A stretch of DNA of 64,000 nt from an uncultured Eubacteriales bacterium (lineage in GTDB: Bacteria > Bacillota > Clostridia > Oscillospirales > CAG-382). Positions 1-9,095 of the stretch are shown piece after piece (the first letter of the stretch is position 1; the number at the start of each line of letters is the position of its first letter). Made by a program: the position numbers and the translations under genes. The stretch covers positions 124,001-188,000 of the forward strand of contig CAKSEL010000003.1 of the NCBI GenBank assembly GCA_934446675.1, in the 5' to 3' direction. The notes below the pieces were generated by a model. It saw nothing but the letters and a program-made list of their open reading frames with translations. It was not told where the DNA came from and ran no database searches.

Positions 1-887
1 TTGATCTCGTCTTTGAGCTGACTTTGCATGACAAGACGTTTAATTTGCGCGCATGATCCGAAATATTTTCTTTCCGCGGCGTCGGCGATTATTGCAAAGC
101 ACATGAAAAGCGCGTAGCGTGAGATCTGTTCGGGAAAATCGTCCTGCAGAGGTTCTTTCATGTTTTTCAGCTCGTCTATGACGCGGCACAGCTTTTTTAT
201 CTGATCTGTCTTAAAGCTTGTAGTCATTGAATCCGAACGGATATTGTATATGTATAGCGCCTTTTTGCTCATGTAGACGCTTTGCGCGCGCATAAAACAG
301 GGTATGACTGTGCATATGTCCTCGCCCATGGTTACGGCGTCGTTTACGGCAAGCTGCGGCTTTTCGAGAATGTTCCGTTTTATTGTCTTGCCGCTGAGAA
401 AGTAGAACAGATGGTGCATATTTTCGTCAAGCAAAAGCTTGGGAAACAGCTCTTTTTCGGCCTGCTCTCTGTCATAGAGCTTTTCGGGAACAATGTCCTC
501 TCTTATGCTGCTGCAACCGCCGTTTGTGCGGTAGATGTATGAAAAACAGATGATGTCGGCACCGGTACTGTGAGCAATGTTGTACAGCGTCCGGAGTGCT
601 CCGGGTGCAAGTTCATCGTCGCCGTCGAGATTTAAGACGTATTCTCCCGACGTTGCTTTGAACCCTGCTTTTCTCGCGCTTACAAGACCTCCGTTTTGCT
701 TGTGTATGACCTTTATGCGGCTGTCTTTTTTCGCATATCCGTCGCATATGTCCGGGCAGCCGTCGGGAGAGCCGTCGTCGACTAAGATAAGCTCAAAATC
801 CTCAAAGCTTTGCGACAGCACGCTTTCAATACAGCCCTTTATGTACTTTTCAACCTTGTAGATCGGTACCACAACCGAGATGAACAT
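1..887 (-). CDS. GT2 family glycosyltransferase (C-terminus cut by window edge)
   Basis: Partial gene; the 3' end lies beyond the left edge. The translation begins MFISVVVPIYKVEKYI and carries the family A glycosyltransferase hallmarks DDGSPDG and DGDD (the nucleotide-sugar/metal site) in the first 100 residues. It is expected to add a sugar to a lipid-linked exopolysaccharide repeat unit on the cytoplasmic face of the membrane. An AGGAGA motif sits 8 bases before the ATG at 887. It follows another GT2 gene by 29 bases and is the most distal visible gene of the polysaccharide operon. Sugar specificity cannot be read from sequence. Confidence 0.9.
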   Translation of the reverse strand, partial: MFISVVVPIYKVEKYIKGCIESVLSQSFEDFELILVDDGSPDGCPDICDGYAKKDSRIKVIHKQNGGLVSARKAGFKATSGEYVLNLDGDDELAPGALRTLYNIAHSTGADIICFSYIYRTNGGCSSIREDIVPEKLYDREQAEKELFPKLLLDENMHHLFYFLSGKTIKRNILEKPQLAVNDAVTMGEDICTVIPCFMRAQSVYMSKKALYIYNIRSDSMTTSFKTDQIKKLCRVIDELKNMKEPLQDDFPEQISRYALFMCFAIIADAAERKYFGSCAQIKRLVMQSQLKDEI

Positions 888-916
888 TGTAAATTCTCCT
901 TGTTTTGCGCAAAATT

Positions 917-1987
917 TTATCCTGCGCGCATACACGCCGCAGTTTTTTGAAGAAGATAAAGCCTGTGCTTTATGAGAAAGGCGAATACGGCTTGCTTTTT
1001 CGGAAGCCTGTACCACGGATAAGTTTTCAGCGAAGATGATATTATTTCCGACGTGCATATCTTTTTCAGATTTGCCCTCGTTTTTCGGTACGGTATTTTG
1101 TTCTGAACGCCGTACATTATTTCCTGAGAGCATAAAACCCTGCCGTATGCCTGAGAGAGCCTGTCGAGATATATCTTGTACTCGTCTTTAGGTATTTTTG
1201 CGCTCAGCCTGTTTTCGAGCTCACTCATAAATCTTTCAAACAGCAAAAGCCTTTTTGCGTCGTATGCCTTGGATACCGACTCTGCGTTTCTGCAATATCT
1301 GTAAAACGCGCCCGGAATACCGGCGGCTTTTGATATGTGCGATGCAAAATCCACCGTAAACAGCGTGTCCTCCGACATTATTTCGCGTTCCGACATGAAT
1401 TTTATGCCGTATTTTTCGATTACGCCGCGTCTGTAAAGGTTTTTCCATATACCCGTGCCGTATCTGCTGTCAAGCGTTTCGTGCGGCAGCGAGCCGGATA
1501 TGCCGAGAATCAGGTCTTTTATATCTTCTTTTGTTTCAAACAGCGTGTCTTTTTCAAAGTAAAGGTTTTCCGAATATTCTCCGTCTTTTTCAAAGATGTT
1601 TCCGCCGACCACGGCGAAACCCGACATAACAAGCTCCGCACCGTATTTTTCCGCCGCGCCGTACAGCGTCTCAAACATATTTTCCGCGGCATAATCGTCG
1701 GAATCCGCAAAGCCTATGTATTTACCGAGTGCCGTTTCAAGTCCCAGGTTGCGTGAAAGTCCGGCGCCGCTGTTTTTCTTGTGTATGACTTTTATACGGC
1801 TGTCTTTTTTGGCATATTCGTCGCACATATTTCCGCTGCCGTCGGGTGAGCCGTCGTCAACGAGGATTATTTCAATATCGCGCAGCGTCTGCGACATGAG
1901 AGAGTTTACGCAGCGATCGAGATATTTTTCCGCACGGTATACCGGGACTATAATGCTTACGGCAGGGCATGATGTTTGTTTTGTCAT
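917..1987 (-). CDS. GT2 family glycosyltransferase
   Basis: A 356-residue GT-A fold glycosyltransferase. VSIIVPVYRAEKYLDRC opens the Rossmann-like domain; DDGS is at residues 44-47 and DSDD at 95-98, the latter binding the nucleotide sugar and metal. The C-terminal 150 residues are basic and helical, typical of capsule and EPS GT2 enzymes. There is no signal peptide, so it should work at the inner face of the membrane. It overlaps the upstream GT4 gene by 4 bases (ATGA), which suggests translational coupling. It resembles the next downstream GT2 in its first 70 residues, so the two may be an old duplication. The sugar transferred is unknown. Confidence 0.9.
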   Translation of the reverse strand: MTKQTSCPAVSIIVPVYRAEKYLDRCVNSLMSQTLRDIEIILVDDGSPDGSGNMCDEYAKKDSRIKVIHKKNSGAGLSRNLGLETALGKYIGFADSDDYAAENMFETLYGAAEKYGAELVMSGFAVVGGNIFEKDGEYSENLYFEKDTLFETKEDIKDLILGISGSLPHETLDSRYGTGIWKNLYRRGVIEKYGIKFMSEREIMSEDTLFTVDFASHISKAAGIPGAFYRYCRNAESVSKAYDAKRLLLFERFMSELENRLSAKIPKDEYKIYLDRLSQAYGRVLCSQEIMYGVQNKIPYRKTRANLKKICTSEIISSSLKTYPWYRLPKKQAVFAFLIKHRLYLLQKTAACMRAG

Positions 1988-3198
1988 TTTGCCCTCCGTA
2001 TAAGCTCGCCGTATTTTTGAATCAGAATATTTGCATATTGCTCTGCCGACATTATTTCGTCTTTGCGCGCTATGCAGTTTTGCTTTATTTTTTCGTATTT
2101 CTCACTGTTTCCGACAAGCTCCTTTACGGCGTCCGCGAGCGCTTTGGGAGACGCCTCTTTTGCGAGTATACCCGTAACGCCGTCCTCGACAAGCTCTGCC
2201 ATTCCGCCGTAGTTCATGGTAATTACAGGAACTCCCATCGAATGAGCCTCAAGTATTGACAGCGGACAGTTTTCAAAGCATACCGACGGCGCTATAAGCG
2301 CTTTTGCACCGGCAACTGTATTTGAAAGTTTTTCTTTCGTAAGAAACCCCGTAAGCTTTATGTTTTCCATGCCGCGCAGCTTTTCTTCGTCCGGACCGCT
2401 TCCGGCAGCGTAAAATTTGTATTCCGGCAGCAGCTTTGCTGTCTCTGCCAAGAGCGAAATGCCCTTTTCTTCGGAAAAACGCCCGACGAAAATAATGTAC
2501 GGTTGGTCTGCCTTTAAAGGTTCCTTCGGCTCCGTCACGGTAATGAAGTTGTGCAGAGTGCATACTTTTCCGTCAAAGCGCCTGTCGGCGCAAAGCAGCT
2601 TGTTTTCGAGAAAACGGCTCGGACATATGTAGAGATCCGGCAAGCCGTATGTTCCGAGAGAGGTGTACAGCCGCGATTCGATAATTCCGATAAGGCTCTT
2701 TACGGCAGAGGAATGAATACACTTATATTTAAGACAGCCGAGCTTGTTTCTGCCGACGCAGATAGTGCAGGGGCGGTTTTGCCTGAAGTTGTACAAAAGG
2801 TGGTTTGGACATATCATCTGATAGTCGTGTACAGTCTGTACAAGGGGAATGTTTTTCTTTTTTACGGCATATATGATCGACGGCGTGAGCTGGAAATTTA
2901 TGTTGTTCATATGAACAACGTCGGGTTTAAAGCTGTCTATGACGCGGCTTATCTTTTTGTACGCCTCTGCCGAATAAATTATCTTGAAAGGATAGAGAAA
3001 ACGCGAGAGCTTTCCCGAATGAAAATCCATGTTCTGCGTGTAAAGCCCGGCAGAGTTTCCGACGGTGTTCTTTTCGTCGTACATGCCGAAATATTCTACC
3101 GTATGCCCGGAGTTTTCGAGCTGCTGCCCGAGCTTTAACATATAGCTTTCCGCACCGCCTCTCGGATACAGAAACTTGTTTACCATTAAAATTCTCAT
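1984..3198 (-). CDS. GT4 family glycosyltransferase
   Basis: A 404-residue GT-B fold transferase. The N-terminal acceptor domain has the glycine-rich YPRGGAESYMLKL loop and a TVHDYQMICPNHLL segment found in many capsule GT4 enzymes. The C-terminal donor domain has FVGRFSEEKG and an EX7E motif (ENCPLSILE) that holds the sugar nucleotide. It probably extends the exopolysaccharide repeat unit. A CxxC pair (CTICVGRNKLGC) lies in the middle of the protein, seen in some GT4 subfamilies. Its ATG overlaps the stop of the upstream polymerase gene by 4 bases. Donor and acceptor are not predictable. Confidence 0.9.
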   Translation of the reverse strand: MRILMVNKFLYPRGGAESYMLKLGQQLENSGHTVEYFGMYDEKNTVGNSAGLYTQNMDFHSGKLSRFLYPFKIIYSAEAYKKISRVIDSFKPDVVHMNNINFQLTPSIIYAVKKKNIPLVQTVHDYQMICPNHLLYNFRQNRPCTICVGRNKLGCLKYKCIHSSAVKSLIGIIESRLYTSLGTYGLPDLYICPSRFLENKLLCADRRFDGKVCTLHNFITVTEPKEPLKADQPYIIFVGRFSEEKGISLLAETAKLLPEYKFYAAGSGPDEEKLRGMENIKLTGFLTKEKLSNTVAGAKALIAPSVCFENCPLSILEAHSMGVPVITMNYGGMAELVEDGVTGILAKEASPKALADAVKELVGNSEKYEKIKQNCIARKDEIMSAEQYANILIQKYGELIRRAK

Positions 3199-4499
3199 AA
3201 TAACCTGCCGCCGTTTTGAATTTTGTTCTGTTCGGAAACATATCCGAATATTCTAATCTCGGTGTCCTTTACCTTTTCGTCAAATTCCTGTCCCGTCATG
3301 AGTATCGCAAGCACAAGAGTAAGCAGAGGATAGTTCATGGTGTTGTCGGTAAGGGATACCACAATAAGATATAACATTAAGCAGAACGCCGTAATTGCAT
3401 TGCCGGTTCTTCCGTGAGAGCCGAAGTAGCGCACTCTTAAAACCGTCATTGAGATAAGCCAGATAAGGTATCCGAAAAATCCGAGGTCAATGAAATATTG
3501 CAGAAAATCGTTGTGAACCGCGGCAACGCCTATGTGCATAGAGGAGTTGAGCTGAAAGGTCAGAAAGCCTATGCCGTTTCCCAAAAAGTCGGGAGAAAAT
3601 TCGTAGAACTTGTCCACCGCACTGTAAATTACCGAACGTCCGTTGGTATCGACGCCTGCCTTTTCGAGATATTCAAACGCGCCGAGCTTTATTGCCGCAA
3701 TGTACGCCGTGAGAAGAAAGATGAGAAGCACCGATAAAAACGTAAGTATGCGCATTGTCTTTTTTTCGCTTAAACGCGCCGCAAGTTTTAAAAGCACGCC
3801 GAAGAAAAGAGAAATTGCAACGGCAATTATGCCTATACGCTTGAAAGCCGCGGCAAAGCAGAAGAGCGTGAGAATGAAAAGCACAAAGAATACGGCGTTT
3901 TTCTGCGGTTTGAGTAACATGTATATAAGGTACGCGCCGAGGCAAAACGCAAGCTCGTGTATTTCCGCCTGTACTATGACCTCTCCGGTGTTTCCGGCAA
4001 AGGTAACTATAAGCGTTATAAGCTCGGAGATGAATGTGCCTATGCCGTTCTGCAAAATAATGGTCAAGATCATTACAAGGTTCGACGCGAGGATCGCGAT
4101 AAGGTTGTACCATATGCCTTTTTCGCCGAATATGTACAGAAACGCGCCTGCGGCAAGCGCAAACGACAGCATATTCATGTATACTATCGAGCTTGAAAGC
4201 CCTCTTGAGATTACCGATACGTCAACCTGCTTTGCAAACCATATGAAAAGCGAGACGACGATAGTTACAAACATTGGAACGCTGTAAACAAGAGCGGATT
4301 TTGCCGCCGTTACTCCGCGCGCTATGTTCGGCTTGTAAAGAAAGCTTAAAACTGCGCTGCCGGCTATTATGAGGGCAAACACATGGCGGTATGTGATAAA
4401 AAGCCCGACGTTTAGATCCTGCGTTATAAAGTAGTACATCAAAAACGCCGCCGCAAGAAAATATAACGTCACCGCAGTCTTTTTTACTCTGTTTTCCAT
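3195..4499 (-). CDS. O-antigen ligase/polymerase-type membrane protein (Wzy-like)
   Basis: A 434-residue protein made almost wholly of hydrophobic segments, about 10-12 predicted membrane spans. The large extracytoplasmic loop with GNGIGFLTF followed by AAVHNDFLQYFIDLGFFG fits the conserved loop of the Wzy_C/O-antigen ligase superfamily. In a Wzx/Wzy pathway this protein joins flipped repeat units into a polymer outside the membrane. It lies between the Wzz-like genes and the glycosyltransferases, as expected for that pathway. A clear AAGGAGGGC motif precedes the ATG. It could instead be a ligase attaching finished polymer; the two cannot be told apart by sequence alone. Confidence 0.82.
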   Translation of the reverse strand: MENRVKKTAVTLYFLAAAFLMYYFITQDLNVGLFITYRHVFALIIAGSAVLSFLYKPNIARGVTAAKSALVYSVPMFVTIVVSLFIWFAKQVDVSVISRGLSSSIVYMNMLSFALAAGAFLYIFGEKGIWYNLIAILASNLVMILTIILQNGIGTFISELITLIVTFAGNTGEVIVQAEIHELAFCLGAYLIYMLLKPQKNAVFFVLFILTLFCFAAAFKRIGIIAVAISLFFGVLLKLAARLSEKKTMRILTFLSVLLIFLLTAYIAAIKLGAFEYLEKAGVDTNGRSVIYSAVDKFYEFSPDFLGNGIGFLTFQLNSSMHIGVAAVHNDFLQYFIDLGFFGYLIWLISMTVLRVRYFGSHGRTGNAITAFCLMLYLIVVSLTDNTMNYPLLTLVLAILMTGQEFDEKVKDTEIRIFGYVSEQNKIQNGGRLL

Positions 4500-4548
4500 A
4501 TGTTTGCCCTCCTTTCTTTAACTTGACGGGCCGTTTTTCCGCAGTGTT

Positions 4549-6432
4549 TTAATTATCGGTTTCGCGCGGTTCGCAGACGTAGTCTTTTTTGTTTTGTATT
4601 GCTTTGGCAAACAGCTTTCTTGCCGTTTTGTGCTCCTTGAATGTTTCGGCAATGCCTATCTTGTATTCTATTTTAAGTTCGGGATATTCTTCTCTGCCTT
4701 CAAGTCTTAGTCTGAACAGATTTATAATATCTTCGACGGTGATATAATCCGAACCCGAAACAAGAATTATAAAGCTTCCGTTGCCGTTGTAGATGAATAC
4801 GGCGTCGGTGCGTCCGAAGGTCTCCTTTAAGAAACGCGTGAACAGCTTTATTATTTCGTCGCCCGTCTGGTGCGAATAGTCGGTGTTTATCGAAACAAGG
4901 TTGGATATGTCAACCGTGCAGTAAACAGTGCCGTCGTCAAGCAGCTTTTTGTCCATGGACTTTAAGTATCTGTCAAAGTATGCGCGGTTGTAAAGACCGG
5001 TCATGTGGTCGGTGTAGAATACGTAGCTTATAATGTCGCCTATTCTGCCGAGTATTACGGCGCTGCCGCAGCAGAGAACAACGAGGAATATAAAGGCGAT
5101 AGCCGTGTAGAGGTTTACGTTTACGCTTTCTCTTACCGACGAGGACGAAAGAACCGAAATGTAGCTTGCGCCGAGATATTCGTTGTATTCGTCGTTGGTT
5201 TTCATTGTGAGATCGTAAAGTTCGTTAAGAGCGTCTATAAGCGCGTTTATCTCGTCGTCAACCTCTTGCTTTATTGCGGCATAGTTCTTGTTGTTAAGCT
5301 CGGTGCAGGTCTTGTCGGAGTGGGTACACTGCGCGTCAGTGCAGGCTCCCGTGCAGGAGGCAAAGGTGTTTATGACATAGCTGCAGTAAGCCGAGTCGAT
5401 AATGGCGTGTTCCTTTGTTTCGTTGTGATCGCGCCAGCTGTATATAAGCTCGTCGTAAGTTACCGTCTGGTCGCCCGAGATTATTATGTTGCCGTTTCCG
5501 TCAACAAGATCGCGGTCATGGAGATTGTCGAGAATGTACTCGTAGGTTATGTCGGTGTTGCCCGACTCGCGCATCTTTTCAACATAGGTGTCTATGACGT
5601 TTACAATGTCGTTTACTATGCTTATTTCCTTGGAATCGGAAATGTTGTTGTTGTCGATACGCGTGCGGTAGTCCGAAACGAGAACCGGCTTGTTGTTTGT
5701 AATCTGATATTTGTATACCTTCGCAAAAAGCGCGGAAACGTTTACGGAGCGCAGATAGCTAAAATTTTCCGCAAGGTCGCTGAACGAAACGCCGGTGCTT
5801 GTAGCTCTGTAATAGGCGTTTTTGTTTATTATCTGATAGAGGGTCTGGAGTGTGTTGTCTATACCCGTGTCTATAAGCTCAAGCTTTTCTATGTAGTCGT
5901 AGTTTCCGTCGTCAATCTTTTCTATTGTGTTGTTGACGGGTGCGGCGTTTACGTATTTCTGGCTGAATTCCGAGAAGTAGACGTCAAGCGTTTCGTCAAT
6001 CATATTTCTTGCAAACTGCGCGCCCTCGCTGTTGGTTGCGGCAAAGGATACAATGTATGTACTCGGCTCGTATATGTATTCTTCGCCTTCGTCAAGCTTC
6101 GCCTCTTTTTGGGCAACCTTGTCGGCGTCGGGAATCGGAGTTATGCTTATTCTCGAAATAAGGCTGTCTACCGAGTATATTCCCGTAAGTCCCATGCGTT
6201 CGGCGACCTTTGACATTACGGCGGAGGATTTTATGTCGTTTACGTTGAGCTTTTCGCCTGTCGGAGCAAGTCCTTTTTCAGCCTGTTCGTCGTTGTAGTG
6301 AATTACCTCGGACGCGATATAGTTGTCTGAGCGTTTGAGGTTGAGATGAATTGCATATGTCGCGGCAACGCAGAAAACAAGTATAAGCGGCAGAAGCTTT
6401 TTTATGTATCTGAATATTGAAAAACTTTTCAT
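4549..6432 (-). CDS. Wzz-like chain-length protein fused to a degenerate GGDEF domain
   Basis: A 627-residue protein. Membrane spans at about residues 13-30 and 447-468 enclose a long extracytoplasmic region, the topology of polysaccharide co-polymerases. Residues 474-627 form a GGDEF-type domain that begins TDHMTGLYNRAYFDRYL, a near-perfect domain start. The catalytic signature GG(D/E)EF is replaced by GNGSF at 550-554, so diguanylate cyclase activity is very unlikely; nucleotide sensing or a structural role is possible. The extracytoplasmic part has an odd cluster of six cysteines at about residues 350-377. It lies 13 bases from a second Wzz-like gene, and the operon starts with a c-di-GMP riboswitch. 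The linkage to chain length is inferred from topology and context. Confidence 0.75.
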   Translation of the reverse strand: MKSFSIFRYIKKLLPLILVFCVAATYAIHLNLKRSDNYIASEVIHYNDEQAEKGLAPTGEKLNVNDIKSSAVMSKVAERMGLTGIYSVDSLISRISITPIPDADKVAQKEAKLDEGEEYIYEPSTYIVSFAATNSEGAQFARNMIDETLDVYFSEFSQKYVNAAPVNNTIEKIDDGNYDYIEKLELIDTGIDNTLQTLYQIINKNAYYRATSTGVSFSDLAENFSYLRSVNVSALFAKVYKYQITNNKPVLVSDYRTRIDNNNISDSKEISIVNDIVNVIDTYVEKMRESGNTDITYEYILDNLHDRDLVDGNGNIIISGDQTVTYDELIYSWRDHNETKEHAIIDSAYCSYVINTFASCTGACTDAQCTHSDKTCTELNNKNYAAIKQEVDDEINALIDALNELYDLTMKTNDEYNEYLGASYISVLSSSSVRESVNVNLYTAIAFIFLVVLCCGSAVILGRIGDIISYVFYTDHMTGLYNRAYFDRYLKSMDKKLLDDGTVYCTVDISNLVSINTDYSHQTGDEIIKLFTRFLKETFGRTDAVFIYNGNGSFIILVSGSDYITVEDIINLFRLRLEGREEYPELKIEYKIGIAETFKEHKTARKLFAKAIQNKKDYVCEPRETDN

Positions 6433-6445
6433 CTTCCGCCCTCCT

Positions 6446-7816
6446 TTAAGCGTTTTTTGTCTGCTTTGCGAATTCGCGCGAAACTGCGCAGACCGTTACG
6501 GAAATATACGCGATAAACGCAAATATTACAGCCTTTTTCATTTCGCTTATAAACGACGGACCGTAAATGCTCACCGCAACGCACTGATTCATCTTGTGAT
6601 ACGCATATTCACGTCCTGCGGCGATAGCCTCTTCCGAAAATGCCGTAAGACTTTTGTCAATAGACTCAATAAGCGGATCTGCAAGCCTGTGCGACAAAGA
6701 ATTTCCGTCCGACGCGTTCATTTTGTCAATTATGAGGTTGTTGTCCATTATCTCTTTCTGATTTGAGGCCACTCTGCTGCTGTAATCCGCAGCCATTACC
6801 GAAAGCTCGTCAATGCCGACCTTTGTGCGGCCCATGTAATACTTTCCGGACTTGTCCCATGTCGGAACAAGCACTATTCTCGTCATGTCCGGCGCGTACA
6901 TATTTATAGCCTGATTGCACAGAGAGTATGAAACCGCGTTTTTGCGTCTGTCAAAGTCCGTGTTTGTGTTGCGGTATTTCAATCTGCCGATGTAGGCGGA
7001 TTTGTCGCGCGCAATGCCGTACTGAAGAATGAGCGATTTTAAGTTTTCCTCTATCTGCGTGTTCTTGAACTGATATACTTTGCCGGCAATGGAGCCGAAT
7101 GTTGTTCCCGAGCTTGTCACAAAGCCGGAGGCCTCTGCGTCCATGCCGTAAAGATAGTTGAGTATCTCGGCGCACTCCTTGTCGAAGTAGGAAACCGTGT
7201 CCATGTATTCAAGCTTTGAAAAGTCCGGCTTTTGTTCGCCCGAATACAGCTTTGTGCTGTCGGTATACTTTTCTATGTAGTATTCCTTGTAGGCGCAGGC
7301 AACCATTTTTATAACGTTGTCGGCGTCGAGATGCCGCGTGTTCCTTGACGCGTAGTAGTAAACGACAAATTCCGTCGAGATGTGGTAAGAGGATTCGTCG
7401 CGCACATCGCCCTGAACAAGCGGAGCGACCGAAAGGCACCTTTTTAAATCGTTTACGGTGACATCTTCAAACGCGCCGTTCTTTATAGCCTTTTGTATTA
7501 CCTCGTCGCAGATTATCTCAGCCATGTTGTAGCGCGTGCCGTTTGAATTCTGAGCCTTGGAAGCCTCGGAGTAGTTGAGCGTGATGACGGCTCTTGCAGA
7601 CTTTTTCTCGTTGAGATGATTGAACACCGCAAACGTGCCCGAAAGTATAATTACGGCGGCAAGAATTCCGGCACCGAAATATTTTGTTCCCTTTAAAAAT
7701 TCGATAAGCGCGCTTTTTGTCACATGCCGCGAACGCAGATATAACGAAACAAGTCCGATAACAAGCATTGCCGCGCACAGAATAAGCGGAAGCCTTCGTA
7801 AGAGTGAAATGTACAT
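6446..7816 (-). CDS. Wzz-like extracytoplasmic chain-length/co-polymerase protein
   Basis: A 456-residue protein with two closely spaced hydrophobic segments at the N-terminus (about residues 8-27 and 45-66), a long polar region with coiled-coil-like stretches, and a final span at about 428-446. This is the layout of chain-length determinants, though no canonical Wzz motif is visible. Its middle resembles the neighbouring 4549-6432 protein (for example SGTTFGSIAGKVYQF against STGVSFSDLAENFSYL), so the two appear paralogous and may act together. The short C-terminal tail has no kinase or GGDEF domain. The gene lies 20 bases after the metallophosphoesterase gene. Function is inferred from topology and operon position. 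Confidence 0.6.
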   Translation of the reverse strand: MYISLLRRLPLILCAAMLVIGLVSLYLRSRHVTKSALIEFLKGTKYFGAGILAAVIILSGTFAVFNHLNEKKSARAVITLNYSEASKAQNSNGTRYNMAEIICDEVIQKAIKNGAFEDVTVNDLKRCLSVAPLVQGDVRDESSYHISTEFVVYYYASRNTRHLDADNVIKMVACAYKEYYIEKYTDSTKLYSGEQKPDFSKLEYMDTVSYFDKECAEILNYLYGMDAEASGFVTSSGTTFGSIAGKVYQFKNTQIEENLKSLILQYGIARDKSAYIGRLKYRNTNTDFDRRKNAVSYSLCNQAINMYAPDMTRIVLVPTWDKSGKYYMGRTKVGIDELSVMAADYSSRVASNQKEIMDNNLIIDKMNASDGNSLSHRLADPLIESIDKSLTAFSEEAIAAGREYAYHKMNQCVAVSIYGPSFISEMKKAVIFAFIAYISVTVCAVSREFAKQTKNA

Positions 7817-7836
7817 TTTTTATATTCCTTTACGAA

Positions 7837-9090
7837 TTAAAATTTGTTTATGTCGATAATTACAAGCTCGGGCTGATTGTTGATACGGCAGAGGCTGTTG
7901 TTTTCAAGTCCGGCGCTTACTATAAGCGGACTTCCGGCAACGTCGTATCTTCCGTATACGAAATACCCTTTTCTTTCCGGAAGAATTCCGCCTTCGTGCG
8001 TATACAGCGGACCGAGAACCGGTATTCTCGCAGCGCCGCCGTGGGTGTGTCCGCATACCATGAGATCTCCCCATGAATAAGGCGGATCGAAGGTTTCAAA
8101 TATAAACGGCTCGTGAATTGCCATAATTTTGAGATTCCCGGGGTTGTCGTAAATGTAGCTCTGGTATGAAGGATCGGAGTATGTCCAGAAAGCCGACGGA
8201 TTTGACGTAAGAACACCGTATATGTCAACCGCTGTGTTTCCGACGGTCTGCGTAACGCTTTGGTTCTTGAGAACAGTAACTCCGGCTTTTTCAAGCTGTA
8301 ATTCAAATTCGTCCTTGTATTCCGTAAGCTTTGACGGATCCCTGTTGTTTTCGTCAAACCCGAATTTTTCATCAAGCTCTGTCTGCGTCAGGGCAACGTC
8401 GTAGAAAAGCTCGTCCTCGTTGTTGCCGTATACGTAATATGTCGGCGCGGTTTGGGCAAGACGTCTGCAAAGGCTTAGGGTTTGTTCCCGTGTGTCGTCG
8501 GACGCGTCGATGCAGTCGCCGGTCAGGATAATTATGTCGGGAGAGAGCTTTTCGACGCGCGAAGAGAGCTTTTCGTTGTCCTCTCCGTAAAGACTGTCGT
8601 GCAGGTCGGAGAGCTGTATTACGCGTATCTTGTTGTTGGCTTTAAGACTGCTGACGCTGTAAAAAGTCTCGGTGAAATTTCTGTTTAATATGTAGTTCTG
8701 AGCGACAAGCGCAACGGCAAGCGTAATGCCAAGGAATATAAGGCTGAGCAAGAACCATTTTGCGGCATTCAGATTTTTCTTTCGTTTCTGCGCGCCGGGA
8801 GAGGAGGTCTTGTGCTTTCGCCTGTGTATTTCAAGCTTTTTTGAGTATCCCGCAACGCTGCATATCTGAATCCAGACAAATTCCTTGTATTTTTCGTTAA
8901 AATCCTTTAATGAGTCGCTGCCGTAATATCCGATAACGATTTTGTTTCTGCTTATGCTCTCGAATACGAAGTTTTCTATCCATTTGTCGTAAACCTCTTT
9001 CGGAAGCACCTGCTTTAAGTGCTGCTTTGCGCGTTCGGCAATTTCGCCGGGATCGGCGCCGATAAAATTTTCGTCCGTATATGTGTTCAT
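7837..9090 (-). CDS. DnaA domain I-like / membrane-anchored metallophosphoesterase fusion
   Basis: A 417-residue protein of unusual design. Residues about 14-92 resemble the N-terminal protein-interaction domain of DnaA (helices around VYDKWIENFVFESIS, then KIVIGYYGSDSLKDF). A basic linker and one membrane span (110-132) follow, then a calcineurin-like phosphoesterase domain. Metal-site motifs are SDLHD (161-165), GDCID (191-195), GNNED (222-226) and GHTHGG near 356. The usual GNH(D/E) motif has Asn instead of His; the related YfcE-type families also vary here. The catalytic domain should lie outside the cytoplasm if the span is single. The start follows the GT4 gene by 5 bases. The substrate is unknown; a role in lipid carrier or polymer processing is a guess. 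Confidence 0.75.
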   Translation of the reverse strand: MNTYTDENFIGADPGEIAERAKQHLKQVLPKEVYDKWIENFVFESISRNKIVIGYYGSDSLKDFNEKYKEFVWIQICSVAGYSKKLEIHRRKHKTSSPGAQKRKKNLNAAKWFLLSLIFLGITLAVALVAQNYILNRNFTETFYSVSSLKANNKIRVIQLSDLHDSLYGEDNEKLSSRVEKLSPDIIILTGDCIDASDDTREQTLSLCRRLAQTAPTYYVYGNNEDELFYDVALTQTELDEKFGFDENNRDPSKLTEYKDEFELQLEKAGVTVLKNQSVTQTVGNTAVDIYGVLTSNPSAFWTYSDPSYQSYIYDNPGNLKIMAIHEPFIFETFDPPYSWGDLMVCGHTHGGAARIPVLGPLYTHEGGILPERKGYFVYGRYDVAGSPLIVSAGLENNSLCRINNQPELVIIDINKF

Positions 9091-9095
9091 GCGTT

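Noticed and set aside
5005..6213. A 402-codon frame opposite the Wzz-GGDEF gene
   Set aside because: Val/Tyr-rich translation typical of antisense shadows; the minus-strand gene has clear domains.
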